Shown here piece by piece: positions 22,738-30,682 of a stretch of 48,068 bases of DNA. Position 1 is the stretch's first letter. The number at the start of each line of letters is the position of its first letter. The notes under the pieces are model-generated. The model was not told where the DNA came from and searched no databases. It worked only from the letters and a program-made list of their open reading frames with translations. The position numbers were made by a program, and so were the translations under genes. Location: NCBI RefSeq assembly GCF_000732945.1, contig NZ_CP008945.1:1-48068 (forward strand), read 5' to 3'. This stretch comes from Corynebacterium atypicum. GTDB lineage: Bacteria; Actinomycetota; Actinomycetes; Mycobacteriales; Mycobacteriaceae.

Positions 22738-23123
22738 TCACCCCTCATGTGCGGGTGCGGTTTTCCATGCCGCGTTGCCTTCCAGATTCGCCAGCAGGAC
22801 TCGGCGCACGTGCTTGTAGCTGTCGCCGATCATGTCTAGGCGCAGCAGCCAGCAGCGCATCGCATACTTGTCATTTCCACCTGTCTGGGCAGGCTTCGCG
22901 GATACTCTCGTGGCGACCTTGGCGTGTTCGATGATCCGGGCGATCAACACCGTCACGGCCTCCACCACCTGCGGGTCAGGCACTTGGAGAACCAGGGGAA
23001 CTCGACCGTCCCGGCCTTTTCGGCGATGTTCATCGGGGTTACGGGGATTTGAAGTGCCTTGGCGATGAGGGCGGCGAGCTGCTTGCGGCCCTTGGCCTGT
23101 TTGGTGAACTGGATTGTTGTCAT
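22738..23123 (-). pseudogene. Virulence-related-type phage protein, paralogue 2 (short, frameshifted)
   Basis: The N-terminal frame (23123-22953) reads MTTIQFTKQAKGRKQLAALI and PVTPMNIAEKAGTVEFPWF, then goes out of register. The C-terminal frame continues VPDPQVVEAVTVLIARIIEH, NDKYAMRCWLLRLDMIGD and LLANLEGNAAWKTAPAHEG to 22738. Compared with paralogue 1 it lacks the middle of the N-terminal domain, and one base is missing near 22983-22992. The break is at a different place from paralogue 1 and not at a slippery heptamer. AAAGGAG precedes the ATG. It probably encodes nothing full length unless this is a sequence error. Confidence 0.7.
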
Positions 23124-23166
23124 GACCGGCTCCTTTACGTGTTTCCCAAGTCGGGGTGGCGTTTTG

Positions 23167-23218
23167 GGTCATGTACATACACACTCTAAACGCGCCGGTT
23201 ATCCAGTCGTATCGACCA
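23167..23218 (-). repeat. Junction repeat family 1, copy B
   Basis: On the minus strand this reads GTCGATACGACTGGATAACC, CGTTTAGAG and GTGTATGTACATGACC. Its first part is the end of the cytosine methylase (TTG then stop), just as copy A begins in the end of the SHOCT-like gene (also TTG then stop). Copies A and B share TTTAGAG, and copies C and D share CACCTATGG. Confidence 0.7.
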
Positions 23219-24602
23219 CGTTTTCCACTCTTTCCAGGACGTGTTCGGCTACCGGCAGTGCGATCCCGTTGCCCCACAACTTGTACTGCGCCGAATCCGA
23301 CGCCGGGTCTGCGAGCCAGCTGGCGACCTGCTTGCGGGAGCGCGGCCTGACGCCTCGGAGGCGGTTCCATTCGGCCCACACGTCCACCCAGTAGTCGAGC
23401 TGGGCATCGGTGGGGTCGGTGATGGCGAGCTGGTCGCACCAGTCGTCGGGGAAGCCCTGCAACCGGGCGCACTCGACCGGCGTCAACCGCCTGGGACGCA
23501 GCGAGTGCCCGGCCACCATGGGCGGATCGGTGTAATCCGAGGCCAACAAGGCACCGGCCTGATCCTTGGTGGCGCGGATGAAATAGTCGGCCTTGGATGC
23601 GGCATAGACGGGCTCCAAGATGACCATGCCGCCCTGGTTGCAGGTCGGCTCCCCGCCTTTCAGGTCGAGGGTTTTCGACACTTCCGCTTCGTAGCCGTAG
23701 TGGCCGCCACCGCTGCGGGACAGGTGGATCGAATTCAGACCAAACACCCTGCGTTCCTCTGGGGCGTCGAGGAGGATGGGCACGTTGGTGGGTGAGTTGC
23801 CCATCCGGGCAGTCAACGTCTGCACCACCCCCAAGGAGTCGACGGTCAACCTCAAGTCCTGCAGATGATGATCCATCAATATCACCGAGCCGCTACGGAC
23901 TCCAAGGCTTGCTTCAGGGGTGTGGGCATGGTCTTGTTCTTGCGTGCCGCACGATTCAGGATGCCCTGAGCTGCTCGCGGGCTCAAAAAGAATCTCGGGT
24001 GCGGCTCGGCCTGCAAAATCTGCGACAAGGTAGATGCGGCGACGTCGTTGGACCAGACCGAAATGTTGCGCATCGAGTACACGCCACGCAACCGAGCATC
24101 CACCTGCCACAACGCATCCCGCATCTGTCCACCGGGGTACAGGGACAGGCACGTCAGCAACGGTCGGGCTCTGGATGCGGATGAGGCTCGTGAGGACCGC
24201 CGCGAAATCCGCCCCTTGGTTGGAGGAGAAGGCTCCCGGCACGTTCTCCCAGACAGCAAATCGGGGATATCGGTCATTAGTCGCCTCCCTCATTTCCTTG
24301 ATGATGCGAACAGCCTGAAAGAACAGGCCAGAACGAGAACCTGCCAGCCCGGTCTGCCGTCCTGCGACCGACAGGTCTTGGCACGGCGACCCGAACGAGA
24401 CGATGTCCACCGGCTCGATCACGGTGCCGTCGATAGTGTTGACGTCGCCGAGGTGGGTGACCGCGGGCAGACGGGTGGAGGTGACCAGAATCGGAAACGG
24501 CTCCACCTCGGACGCCCAGACGGGGCGGATACCGACGTGGAGGGCGGCGAGTGGGAAACCGCCCGACCCGTCAAACAGAGAACCAAGCGTCAACGCGGTC
24601 AT
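23199..24602 (-). CDS. DNA (cytosine-5-)-methyltransferase
   Basis: A 467-aa C5-type methylase that would modify phage (and host) DNA with SAM as donor. Motif I is LGSLFDGSGGFPLA, motif IV GSPCQDLS with the catalytic Cys, motif VI WENVPGAF and motif VIII QRRRRIYLVA. The late motif X region is KLWGNGIALPVAEHVLE. The target-recognition part lies between motif VIII and about residue 390. The start at 24602 overlaps the upstream ParB-methylase stop (ATGA), and metK lies one gene further up, so donor synthesis and use are linked. Target sequence unknown. No cognate endonuclease is adjacent, so protection from host restriction is the likely role. Confidence 0.95.
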   Translation of the reverse strand: MTALTLGSLFDGSGGFPLAALHVGIRPVWASEVEPFPILVTSTRLPAVTHLGDVNTIDGTVIEPVDIVSFGSPCQDLSVAGRQTGLAGSRSGLFFQAVRIIKEMREATNDRYPRFAVWENVPGAFSSNQGADFAAVLTSLIRIQSPTVADVPVPVPRWTDAGCVVAGGCSVAWRVLDAQHFGLVQRRRRIYLVADFAGRAAPEILFEPASSSGHPESCGTQEQDHAHTPEASLGVRSGSVILMDHHLQDLRLTVDSLGVVQTLTARMGNSPTNVPILLDAPEERRVFGLNSIHLSRSGGGHYGYEAEVSKTLDLKGGEPTCNQGGMVILEPVYAASKADYFIRATKDQAGALLASDYTDPPMVAGHSLRPRRLTPVECARLQGFPDDWCDQLAITDPTDAQLDYWVDVWAEWNRLRGVRPRSRKQVASWLADPASDSAQYKLWGNGIALPVAEHVLERVENVVDTTG

Positions 24603-25849
24603 GTGGTGCCTCGATCCACTGCCTTCACCACATCCAGGTAGGCGAGCTGGTGGCCGTCGCGGAGACACGTGATGCCTGCGGCGTCTCCGGTGGCGTCAGC
24701 ATAGCGGCGCAGAATAACGCTCGCGTATTTTTCGTCGAGCTCCATGCAATAGCAGATGCGGTCGGTTGCCTCAGCTGCCATGAGCGTGGAGCCCGAGCCT
24801 GCGAACGTGTCGAGCACGATCGCATTGGCCTGCGTGGAGTTCCCAATCGGATACGCCAACAAGTCCAGTGGCTTGCTGGTTGGGTGGTCGGCGTTGCGGC
24901 GGGGCTTGGCGAAGTTCCAGATCGTCGTCTGCTTACGATCCGCATACCAGCGATGCTTACCCGTCTTCACCCAGCCAAAGAGCACCGGCTCATGCTGCCA
25001 CTGATACGGGGATCGGCTAAGGACGAGGGAATCTTTCACCCAGATGCAACACCCAGACAGATAGAAACCGGCATCAGCGAACGCTTTACGGAAGTTGAGA
25101 CCTTCAGTGTCAGCGTGGAAAACATAAGCGGACGCACCCTTCTCACACACCGCCGCCATGTTCGTAAACGCCGATAGCAGTAAGTCGTAGAACTTATCGC
25201 CATCCATCTTGTCGTTCTTGATCGACAAACCCGACCCTGATTCGAAGGCGACGTTATAGGGCGGATCGGTGAGCACAAGATTGGCTTTCTTGCCATCCAT
25301 CAGCGTGGCGACATCGTCGGCGCTGGTGGCATCCCCGCACACGAGTCGATGGCGGCCGACCGTCCAGATATCCCCACGCTCCACGAACGCGGCGGCCTCC
25401 AGGGCGGCGGTAAGGTCGAAATCATCATCCGCCACCTCGCCCTCATCCAATGAGCCGATAAGCTGCGCGATCTCAGCATCGTCAAAGCCAGTCAGTTCAG
25501 CATCGAAATCCGAAGCATCGAGGTCGGCGATGAGGAGGGCGAGTTTGGATTCATCCCACTCGCCACTGATCTTGTTCAAGGCAATGTTGAGTGCTTTCTC
25601 GCGGGTCTCATCAAGCTCAACAACGATCACGTCCACATGCTCGTGGCCGAGGTCTTCCAGCACCTTCAAGCGCTGATGACCACCTACAATGTTGCCGGTG
25701 GTCTGGTTCCAGATGACGGGTTCAACGTAGCCAAACTCGGTCAGGGATCGCTTGAGCTTCTCATACTCAGCATCACCAGGCTGAAGATCTTTACGCGGAT
25801 TGTAATCAGCAGGCTTCAACTCACCTATCGGCATCGTTTTCATGAGCAT
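24599..25849 (-). CDS. ParB-domain fused adenine DNA methylase
   Basis: A 416-aa fusion. Residues 1-90 are a ParB/Srx-like domain (ADYNPRKD, IVGGHQRLKVL). Residues 160-400 are a beta-class DNA methylase of the N6-adenine/N4-cytosine type, with DPPYN as motif IV and DTFAGSGSTLMA as motif I. Such fusions are frequent in phages near terminase genes and are thought to modify phage DNA; the specificity is unknown. Three in-frame ATGs (25849, 25843, 25834) sit in the overlap with the metK 3-prime end. The first is given, but the second has better ribosome-site spacing. Confidence 0.93.
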   Translation of the reverse strand: MLMKTMPIGELKPADYNPRKDLQPGDAEYEKLKRSLTEFGYVEPVIWNQTTGNIVGGHQRLKVLEDLGHEHVDVIVVELDETREKALNIALNKISGEWDESKLALLIADLDASDFDAELTGFDDAEIAQLIGSLDEGEVADDDFDLTAALEAAAFVERGDIWTVGRHRLVCGDATSADDVATLMDGKKANLVLTDPPYNVAFESGSGLSIKNDKMDGDKFYDLLLSAFTNMAAVCEKGASAYVFHADTEGLNFRKAFADAGFYLSGCCIWVKDSLVLSRSPYQWQHEPVLFGWVKTGKHRWYADRKQTTIWNFAKPRRNADHPTSKPLDLLAYPIGNSTQANAIVLDTFAGSGSTLMAAEATDRICYCMELDEKYASVILRRYADATGDAAGITCLRDGHQLAYLDVVKAVDRGTT

Positions 25850-27011
25850 GCTTCTTCACCGCCTTCCGCAGCGCATCAATGTGAGCGAACGAGTTTTCCC
25901 AGCGCAGACCGGGATGGCCGAAGTGCCCATAAGTTGAGTAGCGCGTGAATCCTGGCTTGCGAAGATTCAAAGCATCGATGATCCCACCGGGGCGTAGCGG
26001 AAACACCTCGGCTGCAGCCTTAGCGAGGACCTCGTCGGCGTATTCGCCCGTGCCAAGCGTGTCCACACTGAAGGCGACCGGGTCGGCCTTCCCAATCGCA
26101 TAACTCAGGCTCACTTGGCACTCGACGGCCAACCGTGCCTCGACGATAGTCTTGGCGATCAGACGCGCCATATAGGCACCCGAACGATCAACCTTCGAGG
26201 CATCCTTACCAGAGAACGCACCACCACCATGTGGGGCAAGACCACCGTAACTATCAACCATCAACTTGCGACCCGTCAGACCCGTGTCGGCCTTCGGCCC
26301 ACCCACCGTAAACAAGCCCGAGGGATTCACCAGAATCTCGGTGTCAGCGCTCATCGGCAGATACGGCTTACACGCGGATGCAACGATAAGGGTTCTCACC
26401 TCCGACGCCAACTCATCGAGATCCTTGGTTTTATCGTGCTGAATCGACACCACCACCGTCTCAACCGCCACGGGCCTACCAGCAGCGTCGTAACGAACTG
26501 TCACCTGCGCCTTACCATCAGACTTAATGCCAGTGATGGTGCCGTCTTTGCGTGCCTGGTCGAGCCGGGCGCAAATCTCATGTGAGAGCACCAACGGCAA
26601 CGGCAAACGCTGCGGAGTCTCGGCCGTGGCATAACCATAAACAGTGCCCTGATCACCCGCTCCTTGGAGCGCGAACTCGGTATCATCACCGAAACGAGCC
26701 TCCAAGGACTTGGAGACTCCGGCGTTGATGTCTGGAGACTGCCTGCGAGTCCAGACGAAAACGAGGAACTTCCACGGCACATAACCCGCCTTCGCCAACG
26801 CATAACGCACCGACTCACGAATACGCGGACGACCCTTCGACGTAATATCGCCAGTCACAATGATCCTGCGGCCAGATGCCATCACTTCTACTGCAACGCG
26901 TGCGGATGGGTCCTCATAAAGGAGGTCATCAAGGATCGTGTCCGCGATCAGATCGCAGAGCTTATCGGGATGGCCGATACACACGGCCTCAGCAGTCTTC
27001 GTGACAGACAT
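25821..27011 (-). CDS. metK: S-adenosylmethionine synthetase
   Basis: Makes S-adenosylmethionine from methionine and ATP. At 396 aa it is the normal length for cellular MetK. The signature motifs are intact: GHPDKLCD near the N-terminus, the GAGDQG methionine/ATP loop, the GGGAFSGKD phosphate loop and KVDRSGAYMARLI. The start at 27011 gives the canonical opening MSVTKTAEAVCIGHPDK. It lies directly upstream of two DNA methylases, overlapping the first by about 29 bases, which suggests the phage brings its own methyl-donor supply. Complete motifs argue against decay. Confidence 0.95.
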   Translation of the reverse strand: MSVTKTAEAVCIGHPDKLCDLIADTILDDLLYEDPSARVAVEVMASGRRIIVTGDITSKGRPRIRESVRYALAKAGYVPWKFLVFVWTRRQSPDINAGVSKSLEARFGDDTEFALQGAGDQGTVYGYATAETPQRLPLPLVLSHEICARLDQARKDGTITGIKSDGKAQVTVRYDAAGRPVAVETVVVSIQHDKTKDLDELASEVRTLIVASACKPYLPMSADTEILVNPSGLFTVGGPKADTGLTGRKLMVDSYGGLAPHGGGAFSGKDASKVDRSGAYMARLIAKTIVEARLAVECQVSLSYAIGKADPVAFSVDTLGTGEYADEVLAKAAAEVFPLRPGGIIDALNLRKPGFTRYSTYGHFGHPGLRWENSFAHIDALRKAVKKHAHENDADR

Positions 27012-27093
27012 ACACACACTCACTTTCCAAAGAATCAGGGCAGAACAAAACGTCCACCCGTCAAACACAGGCAGGCGCAAGAAAGAAAAAGGG

Positions 27094-27666
27094 TTAGGAG
27101 CGGGCTTTCAGCAGCTGCTCCATCACATCATCACCAGGCGCACCGCCCGAGTAGTCGGTGGTGCAGGTGGCGCGCACAATCTCGTAAATCTCGTACCAAT
27201 ACACATTCGCCTGCTTACCGAACGACTGGGACATGGCAACGAACGGGGACGCGATAGCTGCGCCTGTGGTTGGGTGTTTGCCGAGCAGGCCGAACTTGGA
27301 GATCGCCTGCTCGCACTGCACATAACGCGCGAACGCCTGCGCATAGGACTCAATCAGACGTGGTGCGACGAACTGCGAACAGCCGCGCTGATCGAGCCAC
27401 TGCCAGGTCTCGCGGTAAACCAAATCAGCACCGAGGAGTTTGCCATCGCGCTGAATATCCGACAGGTAATCGGAAGGCTCGGGCATCGTCTCACCAGCGA
27501 GCACCGCACCATCACCAATATCAGAGCCTTCGAAATCGAACGGCTCAGCCAGCGGATCCTCCAGGCGAGTAGCAGGCAGACCCTTAGCGAGTTTCTCGTT
27601 GAGCGGGTCGGGTTTCGCGCCAGCCCTCACGCGGCGTCCGCCACGGTTGGTGCCGTCTTTCGCCAT
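27094..27666 (-). CDS. Terminase small subunit (P27 family)
   Basis: A 190-aa packaging subunit that recognises the phage DNA end. It has a basic start (NRGGRRVRAGAKPDPLNEKL), typical of the P27 type, and a helical C-terminal half (YAQAFARYVQCEQAISKFG, ANVYWYEIYEIVRA). AAGGAGG lies upstream. It follows the HNH gene and is separated from the large terminase by the methylation block, an unusually long gap. Confidence 0.85.
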   Translation of the reverse strand: MAKDGTNRGGRRVRAGAKPDPLNEKLAKGLPATRLEDPLAEPFDFEGSDIGDGAVLAGETMPEPSDYLSDIQRDGKLLGADLVYRETWQWLDQRGCSQFVAPRLIESYAQAFARYVQCEQAISKFGLLGKHPTTGAAIASPFVAMSQSFGKQANVYWYEIYEIVRATCTTDYSGGAPGDDVMEQLLKARS

Positions 27667-27948
27667 GGGTGTGCCTCCTTGTCTAGGCCGTTGTGGCCTT
27701 GGATTAGAGGCCGAAAAGTGCGCTCGTGGGCGCAGAAGAATTCGTGGGGCGGGTCAATACCCTGTTTGATTCGGTCTTTTTGCGTACGGTTGGCCCCGCC
27801 CGCTGACCTGTGCCAAGGCTGTAGAGATTCGACGGCCCTACCCCTCACCAGCCTTTCGATGTTGCCACGTGTTCGACAAACGCCAGGCGGGTAGGCAAAT
27901 TTGAGGTGCGCGACGACAACCGCGACAGGGCGGAACGTGGCGAAGAAT
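27667..27948 (-). other. Noncoding stretch between HNH and small terminase; candidate cos region
   Basis: No convincing gene is seen in these 282 bases on either strand. In cohesive-end phages with an HNH protein next to the terminase, the packaging (cos) site commonly lies here. Minus-strand GGGGTAGGGCCG followed by TCTCTACAGC (27819-27848) has the G-rich look of such sites. This is inference from order, not a recognised sequence. Confidence 0.35.
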
Positions 27949-28326
27949 TCAGTAGGTGTAGACCCGAGGTTGTTGCCGCCACCGATCATCATCAAGCGCG
28001 GTCTGGCGCGAGTGGCAGGGCTTGCACAGCGAACGGAGGTTGTCGAAGTTGTGGGTGCCGCCGTGCTCAAGCGGGAGAACGTGGTGGACCTCTTGGACAG
28101 GCGTGTACTTGCCTTGTTCGAGGCAGTCTTCGCAGAGCGGGTGGGCGGTGATGTAGGCGGCGCGGATCTTCCGCCACCGGGCACCGTAACGCCGGTTGAT
28201 CTTCGGGTCACGCTGCCACTTGCGGTACCGCTCGTCCTCAGCCTTGGCATGCTCCGGGCAGTAGCGTTCACGGGTGAGCTCAGGGCAACCAGGATGGGAG
28301 CACGGGGAGGCTGGTTTGACCGGCAT
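27949..28326 (-). CDS. HNH endonuclease
   Basis: A 125-aa nuclease that supports terminase cutting in cos-type phages. N-terminal cysteines (CSHPGCPELTRERYCPEH) form a zinc knuckle. The HNH core reads CEDCLEQG, VQEVHHVLPLEHGGTHNFDNL then LCKPCH, with all metal-binding residues present. It lies right before the small terminase and after the late regulator, making it the first gene of the late operon. Confidence 0.93.
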   Translation of the reverse strand: MPVKPASPCSHPGCPELTRERYCPEHAKAEDERYRKWQRDPKINRRYGARWRKIRAAYITAHPLCEDCLEQGKYTPVQEVHHVLPLEHGGTHNFDNLRSLCKPCHSRQTALDDDRWRQQPRVYTY

Positions 28327-28354
28327 CGCTGGCTCCTTCCCCCTGGATGTGGTG

Positions 28355-28388
28355 AAGCCCCAAGTTCCCGTGTGGGTTCTTGGGGTTT
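28355..28388. terminator. Hairpin upstream of the late operon
   Basis: The arms 28355-28364 and 28379-28388 (AAGCCCCAAG / CTTGGGGTTT) give a 9-10 bp stem with a 14-base loop. On the plus strand it ends in TTTCTCC; on the minus strand it is followed by CTTCACC. It is 29 bases before the HNH start and may act as a terminator, or as a leader stem of the late transcript. Confidence 0.45.
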
Positions 28389-28390
28389 CT

Positions 28391-28466
28391 CCTAGTTTTC
28401 AACCACTTACATGTTCTCACACCGATATGCGGTTTTCTATCGCATGTTTCGGATACCCGCTAACGC
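28391..28466 (-). promoter_or_regulatory. Candidate late promoter / regulator site
   Basis: These 76 bases separate the ArpU-like regulator from the late genes. They hold the inverted repeat ATGCG / CGCAT (with CGATA / TATCG overlapping) and, at the regulator stop, GCGTTAGCGGGTATCC, which resembles motifs at both window ends. A GATAGAAA element could be a -10. Late promoters activated by the preceding regulator usually lie here, but no promoter is certain. Confidence 0.35.
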
Positions 28467-28924
28467 TAGAGCTGTCCGTACAAGGCGGTGGCAAACCTGT
28501 CGAGGGCCCGGTTCTTGCGCCGATAGACCGTGTCACGCTCGACGTAGAAGTGATCGGCGATCATCGATACCTTCTCATCTTGTGTCCCCTCGCTGAGGAA
28601 GAAGCCTTCGAGAATGAAGCGGTCGTCTTCAGCGATGACTTCCCACGCAGGCAAGAACCAGTCCATGTACTGGCGGGCCTGTAGGTAGCGAGCCTTGTAG
28701 GCGTCGATTCGCTCAATGCTCGCGACGATCCTGTTCTCCGAAGCGTGGAGGTTGCCTGATGGTGGTGTGCCGTCCATGCGTGGGGATGCGGGGCTTGCCG
28801 CGTCAGCGTAAGCCGCCTTGATCTGCTCGTCGGTACTCTCGATGATCTGTTCCATCACCGCATAATCCTGCAAGGCGGAGATGGCGGCTTTGCGGGTGTC
28901 GAGGTATTTGGTCATCACATGCAT
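28466..28924 (-). CDS. ArpU/RinA-type late transcription regulator
   Basis: A 152-aa protein with a coiled N-terminal half (TRKAAISALQDYAVMEQII) and a C-terminal sigma-region-4-like helix-turn-helix (EKVSMIADHFYVERDTVYRRKNRALDRFATALYG). This architecture and position, last gene before HNH and terminase, fit the small activators of late genes in Gram-positive phages. AAAGGA lies 7 bases before ATG 28924. It overlaps the helicase gene end. Confidence 0.75.
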   Translation of the reverse strand: MHVMTKYLDTRKAAISALQDYAVMEQIIESTDEQIKAAYADAASPASPRMDGTPPSGNLHASENRIVASIERIDAYKARYLQARQYMDWFLPAWEVIAEDDRFILEGFFLSEGTQDEKVSMIADHFYVERDTVYRRKNRALDRFATALYGQL

Positions 28925-30288
28925 GAGCTTGTCCTTTCAGTGGTTGTGATTTCTGCTGTGACCGCGTCAATCAACGCAGCCTGAGTAGCGTCTTTCGCAT
29001 CAAGAGCTTTGAGAACGGTTTCATCGAGCGTCCCTTCCGCAACAAGATGCGTGATCGTCACAGGTTCGGTTTGTCCTTGCCGATACAGCCGTGCGTTGGT
29101 CTGCTGGTAAAGCTCCAGGCTCCACGTGAGCGAGAACCACACCAGTAGGTGCCCACCCGCCTGCAAGTTCAGCCCGTGGCCAGCCGATGCTGGGTGGATC
29201 AGCCCGAGGGTTATCTCGCCTCTGTTCCATGCCTCGATATCCGCGCTTGTTTTGAGTTCGCGAGCCTGCGGGAAGCGGGCGGTGATGCGTTCGCGGTCGT
29301 GAGTGAACCAATAAGTCACCAATAACGGGCTGCCGTTGGCTGCCTCATAGAGGTCTTCGAGAGCGTCGAGCTTCCGATCATGAACCGGAGCCCATTGACC
29401 GCCTGCGGTGTAGATCGCGCCGCTCGCGAGTTGGAGTAGCTTTCCGGACAAAGCGGCGGCGTTCGCGGCATCGATTGTCGCCCCATCAAGGTCGAGGACG
29501 AGGTCTGCCTTGAGTTGGTCGTAGACCTTGCGTTCTTTCGGCTCCAACGTGACGGGCGTGGTCGTGACCGTCAAGGACGGGAGTTGGAGGTGGTCGGTGG
29601 TGCGCATCGACAACGTCATGTCACCGATCGCCGCATAGATCTCATCCTCAGCACCGCTGCGCGGCTTATAGGTGAACACCTGCATCCCGTTGCGTTTATC
29701 GGGCAGGAACCACTTGTCGCGGTAGCGGGTGATGAACCTGCCGAGGCGTTGGCCTCCGTCGAGGAGCCGGAACTGCGCCCAGATATCCATCAGCCCGTTG
29801 CTGGCGGGGGTGCCGGTCAGGCCGACCCAGCGCTTGACGTGTGGGCGCATTTTCACCAGCGTGGTGAACCGTTTCGCGCGATGGTTTTTGAAGCTGGAGA
29901 GTTCGTCGATGACGACCATGTCGAACGGCCACGCGCTCCCGAGTTGGCCGATGAGCCATGGGATGTTTTCGCGATTGATGATGGTCACCATCGCAGACTT
30001 GGCTAACGCCGCCAGCCGGTCGGCTTTGGTTCCGACAGCTACGGCTACGGTGAGCCCGTCAAGGTGATCCCACTTGCGAATTTCGGCGGGCCAGGTGTCT
30101 CGCGCTACTCGAAGCGGTGCGACAACCAGCACGCGGGAGATGCTGAAGTAGTCGAGCAGCAGCTCCCAGATCGCCGTCAGGGTGATGACACTCTTGCCGA
30201 GTCCCATGCCCAGGAGGATGGCAGCCTCTGGGTGGTCGAGGATGAACCGGGTGGCGGTCTGCTGGTAGTCATGCGGCGTGTAGTGCAT
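28915..30288 (-). CDS. SNF2-type DEAD/DEAH helicase
   Basis: A 457-aa SNF2-family ATPase. Motif I is LLGMGLGKSVITL, motif II VIDELSSFKN (DELS in place of DEAH), motif III GLTGTPASNGL, then YWFTHDRERI and HPASAGHGLNLQ. Motif VI is QQTNARLYRQGQ. Such phage helicases often follow a VRR-NUC gene, as here, where the frames overlap (30269-30288). A role in replication or recombination remodelling is inferred. Start 30288 gives the family-like opening MHYTPHDYQQTATRF. Confidence 0.92.
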   Translation of the reverse strand: MHYTPHDYQQTATRFILDHPEAAILLGMGLGKSVITLTAIWELLLDYFSISRVLVVAPLRVARDTWPAEIRKWDHLDGLTVAVAVGTKADRLAALAKSAMVTIINRENIPWLIGQLGSAWPFDMVVIDELSSFKNHRAKRFTTLVKMRPHVKRWVGLTGTPASNGLMDIWAQFRLLDGGQRLGRFITRYRDKWFLPDKRNGMQVFTYKPRSGAEDEIYAAIGDMTLSMRTTDHLQLPSLTVTTTPVTLEPKERKVYDQLKADLVLDLDGATIDAANAAALSGKLLQLASGAIYTAGGQWAPVHDRKLDALEDLYEAANGSPLLVTYWFTHDRERITARFPQARELKTSADIEAWNRGEITLGLIHPASAGHGLNLQAGGHLLVWFSLTWSLELYQQTNARLYRQGQTEPVTITHLVAEGTLDETVLKALDAKDATQAALIDAVTAEITTTERTSSCM

Positions 30289-30547
30289 CAAGCACCTCCT
30301 GGATGCCGTCCACCGAATCAACAACCAATGCGGTGAAACCTTGGTAGCGGAGTTGATTCATCCGATGCTGTTGGATTGGGCGTGGCTGTTTGCCTGGTGC
30401 TTTGAGCTCGACGAAAACGGCCCGGCTGTTCATCAGGCATATCCGGTCAGGTACGCCACTGGTTCCAGGGCAGACGAGCTTCCAGCACAAGCCGCCAGAG
30501 GCTTCAACGACGTTCTTGAGTTTCGTTTCAATTACGTGTTCGTTCAT
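30269..30547 (-). CDS. VRR-NUC domain nuclease
   Basis: A 92-aa single-domain PD-(D/E)xK nuclease. The catalytic core is GVPDRICLMNSRAVFVELKA, with D and ExK in place, then QQHRMNQLRYQGF. Stand-alone VRR-NUC proteins cut branched DNA such as Holliday junctions. It pairs with the overlapping SNF2 helicase. The ATG at 30547 is chosen because the upstream GTG lies in the AAGGAGTG ribosome site. Confidence 0.9.
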   Translation of the reverse strand: MNEHVIETKLKNVVEASGGLCWKLVCPGTSGVPDRICLMNSRAVFVELKAPGKQPRPIQQHRMNQLRYQGFTALVVDSVDGIQEVLDALHAA

Positions 30548-30583
30548 GGTCACTCCTTGAGTTCGCTTTCAGGGGTGACGGCA

Positions 30584-30676
30584 GGTGACGAGTCGTTCCT
30601 AACCTTTTATATAGAGAAATACACAATGTAATTTCACATGCATAAAGTAGGGAATGGCTCGTCACAGCTCGTCACC
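30584..30676 (-). promoter_or_regulatory. AT-rich promoter flanked by GGTGACGAG sites
   Basis: Between primase and VRR-NUC there is a strongly AT-rich patch (30603-30650) with minus-strand TATATAAAAGG as a likely -10 region. It is flanked by three copies of an 8-9 bp motif: CTCGTCAC at 30658 and 30668 (10 bp apart, one helix turn) and inverted GGTGACGAG at 30584. This looks like an operator array controlling the nuclease-helicase-late regulator genes. Confidence 0.5.
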
Positions 30677-30682
30677 ATGGGG

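Noticed and set aside
28915..30288. SNF2 helicase plus VRR-NUC as a new anti-phage defence pair
   Set aside because: This overlapping pair is a routine part of replication modules in phages with DUF2800/DUF2815 and family A polymerase.
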